Origin: Streptomyces sp. TLI_053
GTDB lineage: Bacteria > Actinomycetota > Actinomycetes > Streptomycetales > Streptomycetaceae
Length of the DNA stretch: 64,000 bases
Direction of reading: 5' to 3'
Assembly (NCBI RefSeq): GCF_900105395.1
Contig: NZ_LT629775.1
Coordinates: 5,292,001 to 5,356,000 of the forward strand
The notes beneath the pieces were generated by a model. That model saw nothing but the letters and a program-made list of their open reading frames with translations, was not told where the DNA came from and did no database searches. Of this stretch, positions 51,645-60,001 are shown piece by piece. Made by a program: the position numbers and the translations under genes. Numbering within the stretch: position 1 is the first letter of the stretch; each line of letters starts with the position of its first letter.

Positions 51645-52817
51645 TCAGGCGGTGGTGATCGGGGCGAAGCGGTCGCCGCCGGTGATCCACTCGCCGCGGC
51701 GCATGACGGCGACCAGGTCGTAGCCGTTGGAGTCGACGACGACGAGGTCGGCGAGCTTGCCGGTCTCCAGGGTGCCGACCCGGTCGGCGAGGCCGAGCAG
51801 CCGGGCCGGGACGGTGCAGAGAGACTCCACGGCCTGGTTCAGGCTGAGGCCGTTGACCGTCACCGAGCGCTTGAAGGCGACGTCCAGGGTGAGCGTCGAG
51901 CCCGCGATCGCGCCGCCCTCGACCAGCCGGGCCACGCCGTCCTTGACCTCGACCTGGAGCGGGCCGAGGGGGTAGAGGCCGTCGCCCATGCCGGCGGCGC
52001 CCATGGCGTCGGTGATGAGGGCGACCCGGGAGGCGCCGGCGGTGCCGTAGGCGAGGTCGAGCACGGAGGGGTGGAGGTGGACGCCGTCGTTGATGAGTTC
52101 GACGGTGACCCGCTCGTCCTCCAGCAGGGCCACGATCGGGCCGGGGGCACGGTGGGCGATGCCGGGCATGGCGTTGAAGAGGTGGGTGGCGACGGTGGCG
52201 CCGGCGCCGATCGCCTCCAGGGTGCGGGCGTAGTCGGAGTCGGTGTGGCCGACGGCGGCGATGACGCCGAGGTCGGCGAGCATCCGCACCGAGTCGAGGC
52301 CGCCGGGGAGTTCGGGGGCGAGGGTGACCATCCTCGCGTGGCCGCGGGCGGCGTCGACGAGCTTGCGGACCAGTGCCGGGTCGGGGTCGCGCAGCAGGTC
52401 GGGGCGGTGGGCGCCGCAGCGGTTGTGCGAGATGAACGGGCCCTCGAAGTGGACGCCGGCCACCACGCCGTCCTCGGCGAGTTCGGAGAGGACGGCGGCC
52501 TGGCGGGCCAGGTCGTCGATCTCGCCGGTGACGGTGGAGGCGACGGTGGTGGTGGTGCCGTGCTCGAGGTGGGTGCGGGCGGCGCGCAGGGCCTCCTCGG
52601 CGATGCCGGAGGCGTAGGAGGCGCCGCCGCCGCCGTGGACGTGCAGGTCGACGAAGCCGGGCACCACGGTGTACCCGGTCAGGTCGAGGTCGCCGGGGGT
52701 GGCGGTGCCGCCCAGGCCGGCGATCCGCTCGCCCTCGACGGCGAGGCGGTCGCCCTCGACCACGCCGCCGGGCAGGACCAGCCGGGCGCCGGACAGTGCG
52801 AGTCGGTCCGCGGTCAC
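51645..52817 (-). CDS. nagA: N-acetylglucosamine-6-phosphate deacetylase
   Basis: 390 aa amidohydrolase. Metal-binding DLHVHGGGG (about 57-65), GVHFEGPF (about 126), HLFNAMPG (about 208) and the catalytic Asp in TDAMGAAGMGDG (about 265). It makes glucosamine-6-P from GlcNAc-6-P, whose form is the DasR effector in streptomycetes. The GTG start overlaps nagK by four bases, so the two are coupled. Confidence 0.95.
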   Translation of the reverse strand: MTADRLALSGARLVLPGGVVEGDRLAVEGERIAGLGGTATPGDLDLTGYTVVPGFVDLHVHGGGGASYASGIAEEALRAARTHLEHGTTTTVASTVTGEIDDLARQAAVLSELAEDGVVAGVHFEGPFISHNRCGAHRPDLLRDPDPALVRKLVDAARGHARMVTLAPELPGGLDSVRMLADLGVIAAVGHTDSDYARTLEAIGAGATVATHLFNAMPGIAHRAPGPIVALLEDERVTVELINDGVHLHPSVLDLAYGTAGASRVALITDAMGAAGMGDGLYPLGPLQVEVKDGVARLVEGGAIAGSTLTLDVAFKRSVTVNGLSLNQAVESLCTVPARLLGLADRVGTLETGKLADLVVVDSNGYDLVAVMRRGEWITGGDRFAPITTA

Positions 52818-53758
52818 GCGGTCACCTCCATGGAGAGCAGATCCCAGGCGAGCAGGCCGGCGCCCAGCGACGCGGCGGTGTCTTTGAGCATGGCGGGTAC
52901 GACCTCGGGGGGCATCTGGAACGTCAGCCGCTCCGTGACCGCCGCCCGCAGGGGGCTGAAGAGGGTGTCCCCGGCCTCGGCCAGCCCGCCGCCGACGATC
53001 ACCCGGGACGGGTCGAGCAGGCTCTGGGCGAGCACGATGCCGTCGGCCAGGGCGTCCACCGCGCGTTGCCAGACCGCGACCGCGCGCGGGTCCCCGGCGT
53101 CCACCGCGACGGCGCAGGATGCCGCGTCGGCGTCGGGGTCGCCCACGGCCTCGGCCCAGGCGCGGGAGACGGCGGAGGCGGAGGCGAGGGTCTCCAGGCA
53201 GCCCCGGGCGCCGCAGCCGCAGGCGGGGCCGCCGGGGCGGACCACCACATGGCCGATCTCGCCGCCGTAGCCGTGGGCGCCGGCCTCGATCCGGCCGTCG
53301 ATGCCGATGGCGCCGGCGATGCCGGTGCCGAGGGCGACGAAGAGGAAGCGGTCGACACCCCGGCCGGCCCCGAGCCGGCCCTCGGCGAGACCGCCGGAGC
53401 GCACGTCGTGGCCGAGGGCGACCGGCATCGCGCCGTCCGGCCCGGCCAGGCGCCCGCCCAGCAGGGTGCGCAGGGGCAGGTCGCGCCAGCCGAGGTTGGC
53501 GGAGAAGACCGCGATGCCCCGCTGTTCGTCGATCGTCCCCGGGACGGCGACGCCCGCCGCCAGGGGCGCGACGCCGAAGCGGGCGCGGCCTTCGTCCGCC
53601 AGATCGGCGGCGAAGTCGAGGATGGCGGCGACCACGGCGTCCGTGCCGTGTTCCCGCCCGGTCGGGCGGCGTGCTTCGAACAGCACGGAGCCGTCCTGGG
53701 CGAGCAACGCGGCTTTCATGCCGGTCCCGCCAACATCGAGTGCGATGACGTGCTTCAC
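52814..53758 (-). CDS. nagK: ROK-family N-acetylglucosamine kinase
   Basis: 314 aa. ATP site DVGGTGMKAAL (about 8-18) and FVALGTGIAGAI (about 140). The ROK zinc site GH-x9-CGCGARGC (about 166-183) is complete. No DNA-binding domain precedes it, so it is a kinase, not a repressor. It is upstream of nagA in the same operon. GTG start at 53758 with poor ribosome site. The promoter carries two DasR-like sites. Confidence 0.92.
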   Translation of the reverse strand: MKHVIALDVGGTGMKAALLAQDGSVLFEARRPTGREHGTDAVVAAILDFAADLADEGRARFGVAPLAAGVAVPGTIDEQRGIAVFSANLGWRDLPLRTLLGGRLAGPDGAMPVALGHDVRSGGLAEGRLGAGRGVDRFLFVALGTGIAGAIGIDGRIEAGAHGYGGEIGHVVVRPGGPACGCGARGCLETLASASAVSRAWAEAVGDPDADAASCAVAVDAGDPRAVAVWQRAVDALADGIVLAQSLLDPSRVIVGGGLAEAGDTLFSPLRAAVTERLTFQMPPEVVPAMLKDTAASLGAGLLAWDLLSMEVTA

Positions 53759-53786
53759 GGGGGACAGTTTCCCTCGGTCCGGTCTA

Positions 53787-53802
53787 AGAGGTCTAGTCCA
53801 GT
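53787..53802. promoter_or_regulatory. DasR-responsive element (dre) 1
   Basis: AGAGGTCTAGTCCAGT, 13 of 16 against the dre consensus (ACTGGTCTAGACCAGT), 29 bases before the nagK start. Confidence 0.8.
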
Positions 53803-53808
53803 TGTCGC

Positions 53809-53824
53809 ATTGGTCTGGTCCAAA
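53809..53824. promoter_or_regulatory. DasR-responsive element (dre) 2
   Basis: ATTGGTCTGGTCCAAA, 11 of 16 to the dre consensus and itself a near-perfect palindrome. It is 22 bases (two helix turns) from dre 1. Confidence 0.65.
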
Positions 53825-53942
53825 GGGGTGAGCTTTGTCGCAGAAGTGTGCGGTGTGCGGCACTTTGCGCGAGCCGCCGGGTCGGTCGCCGGGAGGGTGC
53901 GACCGGGCGGGCGGGGGCGTCCGGGAGGTCGGATTCGCGGAT

Positions 53943-53965
53943 TTTGTTGCGCAGTGTGCAACAAA
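53943..53965. promoter_or_regulatory. 23-base palindromic operator, regulator unknown
   Basis: TTTGTTGC-N7-GCAACAAA; with the centre included the arms are 11 bases with one mismatch around a single G. Upstream of the sugar-binding lipoprotein, 154 bases from its start. Confidence 0.7.
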
Positions 53966-54118
53966 TCCCGCACTTCGATAACTACCCGGCGTTCGGGGGC
54001 CGGAGGTCTGGACCACAGCATGCCCGGTTTGGCACCCTTGCGGCCTCCCCCCGGCCGGATCTCCCCCCGATCCGGTCCGATTCCCCTCAGCAGGATCCCC
54101 CCGAAGGCGGTACCCGCG

Positions 54119-55402
54119 TTGGACAGGCGCGCCCAGGTCCCCACCCGGTTGTTCGGCGTCACGATGGCCGGCGCCCTGGCCGGAGCCCTCGTGCTCACCG
54201 GCTGCGGCGGCCAGGACAACGGTCCGGTCACCCTCCGGCTGGTGGCGGCCGACTACGGCGAGAGCGCGGACACCAGCTCCAAGCTGTACTGGGACGACGT
54301 CGCCCGCCGCTTCGAGACCGCCAACCCGGGCATCAAGGTGGACGTCGAGGTGGCGAGCTGGACCGACATCGGCAAGCGGGTCGACGAGCTGGTCAGGAGC
54401 GGCAAGTCCCCCGACCTGCTGCAGACCGGCGGCTTCGCCGACCAGGCCGCCGCGGACCGGCTGTACAACGCCTCGGAGGTGCTCTCGCTGGAGACCCAGG
54501 CCAACATCATGGAGTCGTTCTCGCACGCCGGGCAGGTGCTCGGCACGCAGTACGGCATCCCGTTCGTCTCCTCCTCCCGGGTGCTCTTCTACAACAAGGC
54601 GATCTTCCAGAAGGCGGGCATCGCCCAGCCGCCGGCCACCTGGAACGAGCTCAAGGCGGCCGCCGAGAAGATCAAGGCGAAGGTCCCGGGCGTCACCCCG
54701 TACGGACTGCCGCTGGGGCCCGAGGAGGCGCCGGCCGAGTCGATGCTGTGGACGCTGAGCGGCGGCGGCAGCCTCTCCGACGACGTCGGCAACTACACCA
54801 TCGACAGCGACAAGAACCAGGCCACCTTCAGCTGGCTGCGGACCAACCTGGTCGCCACCGGTCTGACGTACCCCGAGCCCGGGAAGATGAACCGCACCCC
54901 GGTCTACAGCGACTTCGCGGCCGGCAAGGTGGCGATGCTCAACGGCCACCCGACGCTGCTGCGGATGGCCACCAACGGCAAGATCGACTTCGGTACGGCC
55001 CCGATCCCCAAGAAGGACGGCCTGGCGAAGACCGGCAGCCTCGGGGTGGCCGACTGGATGATGGCGTTCAAGGCCAACGGCCACAAGAACGAGATCCGCC
55101 GCTTCCTCTCCTTCGCCTACGCGAAGGAGAACCAGCTCAAGTTCGACGAGACCTACAACCTGCTGCCGGTCACCCAGGACGCGTTCGATGCGATGACCGC
55201 GGATCCGAAGCACGCGGACCTCAAGCAGTTCGCCGCCGGGCTCGGCAACGCGAGCTTCTACCCCTTCGGGGACCCGGCCTGGGCCGAGGTCTCCAACCGG
55301 ATCAAGGCCGGTATCGGGGCGGCGGCGACCGCCGAGCCCAAGCCGGTGCTGGAGGACCTCCAGCAGGCGGCGGTGAAGGAGGCGGCCCGGATCCGCAAGT
55401 GA
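54119..55402 (+). CDS. Sugar ABC-transporter substrate-binding lipoprotein
   Basis: 427 aa, class I (MalE-like) binding protein. Lipoprotein signal with lipobox LTGC (lipidated Cys at about residue 29); binding domain about 38-425 (LYWDDVARRFETANPGIKV, PDLLQTGGFADQ). No permease genes follow, so it is an orphan receptor that must use permeases encoded elsewhere. The TTG at 54119 is supported by GAAGGCGG eight bases upstream and by the short basic N-terminus it gives. Divergent from nagKA, so an amino-sugar ligand is likely (inference). Confidence 0.87.
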   Translation: MDRRAQVPTRLFGVTMAGALAGALVLTGCGGQDNGPVTLRLVAADYGESADTSSKLYWDDVARRFETANPGIKVDVEVASWTDIGKRVDELVRSGKSPDLLQTGGFADQAAADRLYNASEVLSLETQANIMESFSHAGQVLGTQYGIPFVSSSRVLFYNKAIFQKAGIAQPPATWNELKAAAEKIKAKVPGVTPYGLPLGPEEAPAESMLWTLSGGGSLSDDVGNYTIDSDKNQATFSWLRTNLVATGLTYPEPGKMNRTPVYSDFAAGKVAMLNGHPTLLRMATNGKIDFGTAPIPKKDGLAKTGSLGVADWMMAFKANGHKNEIRRFLSFAYAKENQLKFDETYNLLPVTQDAFDAMTADPKHADLKQFAAGLGNASFYPFGDPAWAEVSNRIKAGIGAAATAEPKPVLEDLQQAAVKEAARIRK

Positions 55403-55410
55403 TCCGGGCC
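55384..55410 (+). terminator. Hairpin overlapping the stop codon of the binding-protein gene
   Basis: GGCCCGGATC-CGCAAGT-GATCCGGGCC, 10-bp perfect stem; the TGA (55400-55402) straddles loop and stem. Confidence 0.75.
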
Positions 55411-55469
55411 GCGTCGGCGGCGGTCGGGACCGGCGGGTCGCCGCCGCCGGCCGGTGACCGCCGTCGGTG

Positions 55470-55820
55470 TCAGTAGGTGATCGCGTAGACCTTGCGGAGC
55501 GTCTCCGACACGGTCCAGGTGGTGCGGTCGCCCTCGTGGAACACCCCGGCGACACCCGGGCCGAGCTCCAGCACCGGGCCGCCGTCGACCACGACGGTGG
55601 CCCGGCCGCTCAGCACCACGAAGACCTCCGCCGCCTCGGTGTCGGTGACCACGCCCGGGGTGATCTGCCAGATGCCCGACTCGCCGGAGGCGGACTCGGA
55701 GAGCACCAGGCCGGACACCTCGGGGGTGCCGGAGACGATCTGCGCCGGGTCGAGCGGGTCGGGTTCGAGCTCGGCGGTCGGGACGTGCAGGGCGAAGGCG
55801 GCGGCCGGGATGCTGGTCAT
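55470..55820 (-). CDS. Cupin-domain protein
   Basis: 116 aa, a single small cupin barrel (about 30-112). SGIWQITPGVVTDTEAAEVFVVLSG is motif 1 (lacking the usual His pair) and GPGVAGVFHEGDRTTW is motif 2 with one His. The reduced metal ligands suggest a binding rather than enzymatic role. ATG 55820. Confidence 0.82.
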   Translation of the reverse strand: MTSIPAAAFALHVPTAELEPDPLDPAQIVSGTPEVSGLVLSESASGESGIWQITPGVVTDTEAAEVFVVLSGRATVVVDGGPVLELGPGVAGVFHEGDRTTWTVSETLRKVYAITY

Positions 55821-55923
55821 GGGGGCGACGCTAGTCGGCGGACCGGGGCGGCGCAGCGGGCAGGGTGTGTCGGGTCCGGGGGGGAGAATGACACTCCGTA
55901 GTGATGGGCGGAGGTGGCCCCGG

Positions 55924-56238
55924 ATGGGCGCGGACGAGGAAGCGGAGCGGCCGGAACCGGAGCGGACGGACGGTCCGGAGCAGCAGGACGGTCCGGAGCA
56001 GCAGGCCGGGCCGACCGGGCTGGACGCCAGGGACCGGGCCGTGCTGGCGCTGGAGGCCCGGAGCTGGCGGACGGCCGGTGCCAAGGAGCGGGCCGTCCGG
56101 GAGGAGCTGGGGCTCTCCAGCACCCGGTACTACCAGTTGCTGAACGGGCTGCTGGACCGGCCGGAGGCACTCGCGCACGCCCCGGTGCTGGTCAACCGGC
56201 TGCGCCGGGTCCGCGACGCCCGTCGGGCGGCCCGCTGA
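55924..56238 (+). CDS. DUF3263 helix-turn-helix protein
   Basis: 104 aa. Glu/Gln/Pro-rich N-terminus (1-38) then the DUF3263 domain (about 40-100; GLDARDRAVLALEARSW, LGLSSTRYYQLLNGLLD), predicted DNA-binding. ATG 55924 with GGAGG ten bases upstream. It lies directly before otsB with no terminator, so it may be co-transcribed. Confidence 0.85.
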   Translation: MGADEEAERPEPERTDGPEQQDGPEQQAGPTGLDARDRAVLALEARSWRTAGAKERAVREELGLSSTRYYQLLNGLLDRPEALAHAPVLVNRLRRVRDARRAAR

Positions 56239-56315
56239 GGCGGCGCCGAGGACGCGCCGAGGCGGCGCCGAGGACCGACGGGTGGCCCCCGCCCGGGCTG
56301 GGTACGGTGCCGGGC

Positions 56316-57167
56316 ATGGGCCTTTCCGAGATGACTCGACCGCTGACGGACGCCGGGCGCGCGGGGCTGGCGGCGCTGCTCGCCGCACCCCGTGACGCCG
56401 TGATCGCGCTCGACTTCGACGGGACGCTCGCCCCGATCGTCCCCGACCCGGACCGGGCCAGGGCGGACCCGGGCGCGGCACCCGCGCTGCGCGCGCTGGC
56501 GCCGAGGGTCGGCGCGGTCGCCGTGGTGACCGGCCGGCCGGCCGCCCTGGCGGTGGAGTACGGCGGGCTGGCCGGGATCGACGGGGTGGTGGTGCTCGGC
56601 CACTACGGCGCCGAGCGCTGGGAGGACGGCCGGCTGACCGCACCGCCGCCGCACCCCGGTGTGGCCGCGGTGCGGGCCGAGCTGGCGGAGCGGCTGGCGG
56701 CGCTCGGTGCGCCGGAGGGCACCTGGGTGGAGGACAAGGGCCGCTCGGTGGCCGTGCACACCCGGCGGACGGCGGACCCGACGGCCGCGTTCGAACTGCT
56801 GCGGGCGCCGATGGAGCGGCTGGCGGCCGGGCACGGACTGGTGGTGGAGCCGGGCCGGCTGGTGCTGGAGCTGCGGCCGCCGGGAGTGGACAAGGGGGCG
56901 GCGCTGACCGGGCTGCTGCGCGAGCGCGGGGCCCGTTCGGTGCTCTACGCGGGCGACGACCTGGGCGACGTCCCGGCCTTCGCGGCGGTGGAGAAGCTGC
57001 GTCCGGAAGGTCTGGCCGGTCTGCTGGTGTGCAGCGGCGCGGTGGGGGACACGCCGGTGCGTGAGCTCGCCGACCGGGCGGACCTGGTGGTCCCGGGCCC
57101 GGCCGGCGTGGTGGACCTGCTGGTCGCGCTGGGGGAGGAACTCAGCCGCCCGGCCGCAGGGCGTTGA
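56316..57167 (+). CDS. otsB: Trehalose-6-phosphate phosphatase
   Basis: 283 aa, HAD superfamily. Motif I DFDGTLAPI (about 33-41) with the nucleophilic Asp; motif IV YAGDDLGDVPAF (about 211-222). Produces trehalose from T6P. Its 3' end overlaps that of otsA on the opposite strand by 26 bases. Confidence 0.94.
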   Translation: MGLSEMTRPLTDAGRAGLAALLAAPRDAVIALDFDGTLAPIVPDPDRARADPGAAPALRALAPRVGAVAVVTGRPAALAVEYGGLAGIDGVVVLGHYGAERWEDGRLTAPPPHPGVAAVRAELAERLAALGAPEGTWVEDKGRSVAVHTRRTADPTAAFELLRAPMERLAAGHGLVVEPGRLVLELRPPGVDKGAALTGLLRERGARSVLYAGDDLGDVPAFAAVEKLRPEGLAGLLVCSGAVGDTPVRELADRADLVVPGPAGVVDLLVALGEELSRPAAGR

Positions 57168-58620
57168 GCTGGTCCAGGAACCACTGCTGCGGCGGCAGCG
57201 CCGTCGCCGCGGCGGCCAGCCGCTTGCAGCGGTCGGCCCGCTCGTCGGCCGGCATGGTGAGCCCGGCGTGCAGCGCCTCGGCGGTGGCCACGACGTCGTA
57301 GGGGTTGACGCTCAGCGCGTCCTGGCCGAGTTCGGCGTGCGCGCCGGCCTCCCGGGAGAGCACCAGCGCGCACCCCTGGTCGGAGACCACCGGGACCTCC
57401 TTGGCGACGAGGTTCATGCCGTCCCGGATCGGGTTGACCAGGGCCACGTCGGCCAGCCGGTAGGCGGCCAGCGAGCGCGGGAAGTCGTCGTCGACGTGGA
57501 GGACCAGCGGCCGCCAGTCCGGGGTGCCGAACTCCTCCTCGATCTCCGCGGCGAGTGCCCGGACCCGGTCGGTGTAGGCCCGGTACTCGGCGAGGTCGGT
57601 GCGGGACGGGTAGGCGAAGGCGATGTGGACCACCCGGTCGTGCCACTCCGGGCGGGTGCGCAGCAGGTGCCGGTAGGCCAGGAAGCCGCGGACGATGTTC
57701 TTGCTCAGCTCGGTGCGGTCGACCCGGACGATCGTGCGGCGGTCGCCGACGGTCGCGCGCAGGGTGGCGAGCCGCTCGTCGACGTCCGGCCGGTGGGCCC
57801 GCTCGCGCAGGAAGTCGGCGTCGGCGCCGAGGCCGTGCACGCCGAGGGCGGTGGTGCGGCCCGCGAACGTCACGGTGAGCGCCTCGCGGTCGACCTCCGC
57901 GCCGAGGAACCGCTCGCAGCAGTCGGCGAAGGCGAGCGCCCAGCGCCGGGTCAGGAAGCCCGCCCGGTCGGCGCCGAGGATGCCGGTGAGGACGGCCCCG
58001 GCGATGTCGTCGGGCAGCAGCCGCAGGTACTCGGGCGGCGCCCAGGGGGTGTGCGAGAAGTGGCCGATCCGCAGGTCGGGGCGGGCGGCGCGGAGCAGCT
58101 CCGGGACGAGCGACAGGTGGTAGTCCTGCACCAGGACGGCGGCCCCGGGGGCGGCCTCGGCGGCGAGGGCCTCGGCGAAGGCCGTGTTGTACGCGGTGTA
58201 GGCCGCCCACTCGGTGCGGAAGCCGGCGTCGAAGGCGGGGGCGGTCGGGGTGTCCCAGAGCAGGTGGTGGACGAACCAGAGGGTCGAGTTGGCGATGCCG
58301 TTGTAGGCGCGGGCGAAGGTCTCCGGGTCGATGTCCAGCATCCGGACGGCCTGGCCGCCGACGTCGTGGCCGGCCCGGTCGAGCCGGCCGTCCGGGGCCT
58401 CGCGGGCGGCCCGCCGGTCGGCGTCGGAGAGGGCGGCGCAGACCCAGACGGCGTCCGGGTCGTCGATCGCGGACAGCCCGGAGACGAGACCGCCGCCGCC
58501 TCTGCGGAGGGTCAGTGTGCCGTCGTCCGCGGTGCCGAAGGACACCGGCCCCCGGTTGGACGCCACCAGGACGGGAGCGGCGCCGGTCGGATTCGAACGC
58601 TCGGTCGTGAGATCACCCAT
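57142..58620 (-). CDS. otsA: Trehalose-6-phosphate synthase (GT20)
   Basis: 492 aa, GT-B glycosyltransferase joining UDP- or GDP-glucose with glucose-6-P. Family signatures: SNRGPVSF at about 20-27, WFVHHLLWD, VQDYHLSLVPELLR (about 158-171), IGHFSHTPWAPPEYLR and the nucleotide-sugar site DGMNLVAKE (about 385). ATG 58620. It is convergent with otsB instead of being in one operon with it. Confidence 0.94.
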   Translation of the reverse strand: MGDLTTERSNPTGAAPVLVASNRGPVSFGTADDGTLTLRRGGGGLVSGLSAIDDPDAVWVCAALSDADRRAAREAPDGRLDRAGHDVGGQAVRMLDIDPETFARAYNGIANSTLWFVHHLLWDTPTAPAFDAGFRTEWAAYTAYNTAFAEALAAEAAPGAAVLVQDYHLSLVPELLRAARPDLRIGHFSHTPWAPPEYLRLLPDDIAGAVLTGILGADRAGFLTRRWALAFADCCERFLGAEVDREALTVTFAGRTTALGVHGLGADADFLRERAHRPDVDERLATLRATVGDRRTIVRVDRTELSKNIVRGFLAYRHLLRTRPEWHDRVVHIAFAYPSRTDLAEYRAYTDRVRALAAEIEEEFGTPDWRPLVLHVDDDFPRSLAAYRLADVALVNPIRDGMNLVAKEVPVVSDQGCALVLSREAGAHAELGQDALSVNPYDVVATAEALHAGLTMPADERADRCKRLAAAATALPPQQWFLDQLNALRPGG

Positions 58621-58667
58621 GGTTGGTTCGTTGCCGGGGCTCCGGGGCGGCAAACCCGCGGGACGGG

Positions 58668-59678
58668 TCATCGGCGCCGGGTGGCGTACTCGGGCACGGT
58701 GTGCATCGGCGGCCGTTCGGTCGCGGTGACCGGGTGGGTGTGGGCGGTGAAGGCGCGGGTCAGCGGGTCGCGGGTGAACTGGGTGAGCAGTGGGCGGACC
58801 AGGTCGGCGGAGGCCTTCAGCCGGTGGGTGCGGTCCAGCCGCTCCAGCGCGGTGCGGTAGATGGTGGCCGCCATCCGGCCGAGTGCCTGGGCGTCCTGGT
58901 GCCGGTGGTGGCGGATGCCGACGTCCACCTGGGCGAGCGCGTCCGGTCCGGCCGTCTCCAGGGCGTCGACGAGCAGACCGAGCTCGACGCCGTAGCCGGT
59001 GGGGAAGGGCAGCCGTTCGAGCAGGGAGCGGCGGGCCGCGTACTCGCCGCCGAGCGGCTGGACGAAACCGGCGAGTTCCGGCCAGTGCAGATTGAGCAGC
59101 GGGCGGGCGACCAGTTCGGTGACCCGGCCGCCGCCCGCTGGCACCACCGCGCCGTCGGTCTCCAGCGGCCGGTCGTACATCGCCTTGACCAGCTGGATGT
59201 CCGGATCGGTGAGCAGTGGGCCGATGATGCCGGAGACCAGGGCGGGGTCGAACTCGCGCAGGTCGGCGTCCACGAAGCAGACGATCTCGCCGCGGGTGAC
59301 CAGCAGCGAACGCCACAGCACCTCGCCCTTCCCGGGGGCGGCGGGCAGCCGGGGCAGGATGGCGTCCCGGTGGACGACGGTGGCACCAGCCTCGGCGGCG
59401 ACCTCGGCGGTGGCGTCGACCGAGCCGGAGTCGATCACCACCACCTCGTCCACCAGCGGTAGTCGTTCCATCAGCTCCCGCCGGACGACCCGGACGATCT
59501 CGCCGACCGTGGCCTCCTCGTCCAGCGCGGGCAGGACGACGCTGACGGTGCCCGCCGCACCGAGGGCGCGCTTGGCGGCCGGGAGCGTGTGAACCGGTCG
59601 GTCGGCCGCGGTCCAGGAGCGCCGGCGCAGCCAGGACGCGGTCTCGGGGAGGAGCGCGGGGGTCGGTTCGGCGGGCAC
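58668..59678 (-). CDS. gpgS: Glucosyl-3-phosphoglycerate synthase
   Basis: 336 aa, GT81 GT-A enzyme. It forms glucosyl-3-phosphoglycerate, precursor of glucosylglycerate, a compatible solute (and of methylglucose polysaccharides in mycobacteria). Motifs: VSVVLPALDEEATVGEIV (about 45), GKGEVLWRSL (about 115) and the DxD as CFVDADLREF (about 131-140). GTG 59678 is favoured by GAGGAG six bases upstream; an in-frame ATG at 59738 would add 20 residues. Upstream of otsA on the same strand. Confidence 0.9.
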   Translation of the reverse strand: MPAEPTPALLPETASWLRRRSWTAADRPVHTLPAAKRALGAAGTVSVVLPALDEEATVGEIVRVVRRELMERLPLVDEVVVIDSGSVDATAEVAAEAGATVVHRDAILPRLPAAPGKGEVLWRSLLVTRGEIVCFVDADLREFDPALVSGIIGPLLTDPDIQLVKAMYDRPLETDGAVVPAGGGRVTELVARPLLNLHWPELAGFVQPLGGEYAARRSLLERLPFPTGYGVELGLLVDALETAGPDALAQVDVGIRHHRHQDAQALGRMAATIYRTALERLDRTHRLKASADLVRPLLTQFTRDPLTRAFTAHTHPVTATERPPMHTVPEYATRRR

Positions 59679-59851
59679 GGTGCTCTCCTCGACGGATGGG
59701 GTCCCGGCCGACGACCGGGGGCGGTTGGGACGGGTCATCTCGCGTGGCGGACGGTCCCGTTCGGGACCGACGCCTTCGGATACAGTCTTCGTACAGCGAT
59801 CGGACCTTCGCACGCCGGGGTCGCCGCTGAGCAGAACCACAACTTCACAGA

Positions 59852-59985
59852 GCTCATCCAGAGGGACTGAGGGAACGGCCCGTTGACGTCCCGGCAACCT
59901 TCTCGCACGGTCGGCTTCGAGCCCCGGCGGGACAGGTGCCAATTCCGGCCTGTGGCGCGACCGCGTCACGGGGAAGATGAGGAGA
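59852..59985 (+). ncRNA. SAM-I (S-box) riboswitch
   Basis: Conserved S-box elements in order: P1 5' strand CTCATC (59853), CCAGAG, TGAGGGAACGGCCCGTTGA, CCCGGCAACC, GGTGCCAATTCCGGCC, and GGGGAAGATGAG whose GATGAG closes P1 (59976-59981). The purine-rich ribosome site (AGGAGAGAGG, 59980-59989) adjoins the 3' strand of P1. SAM binding could therefore block translation of the gene starting at 60002. Confidence 0.95.
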
Positions 59986-60001
59986 GAGGCCTCCGCCCAT
60001 C

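Noticed and set aside
53943..53965. Possible Nur box (TTGC...GCAA)
   Set aside because: Nur boxes need nine bases between the TGC and GCA cores; here there are seven, and the arms extend differently.
58580..58625. tRNA-like T-loop (GGATTCGAACGC) at the start of otsA
   Set aside because: No acceptor, D or anticodon stems around it, and it encodes the conserved N-terminus of OtsA.
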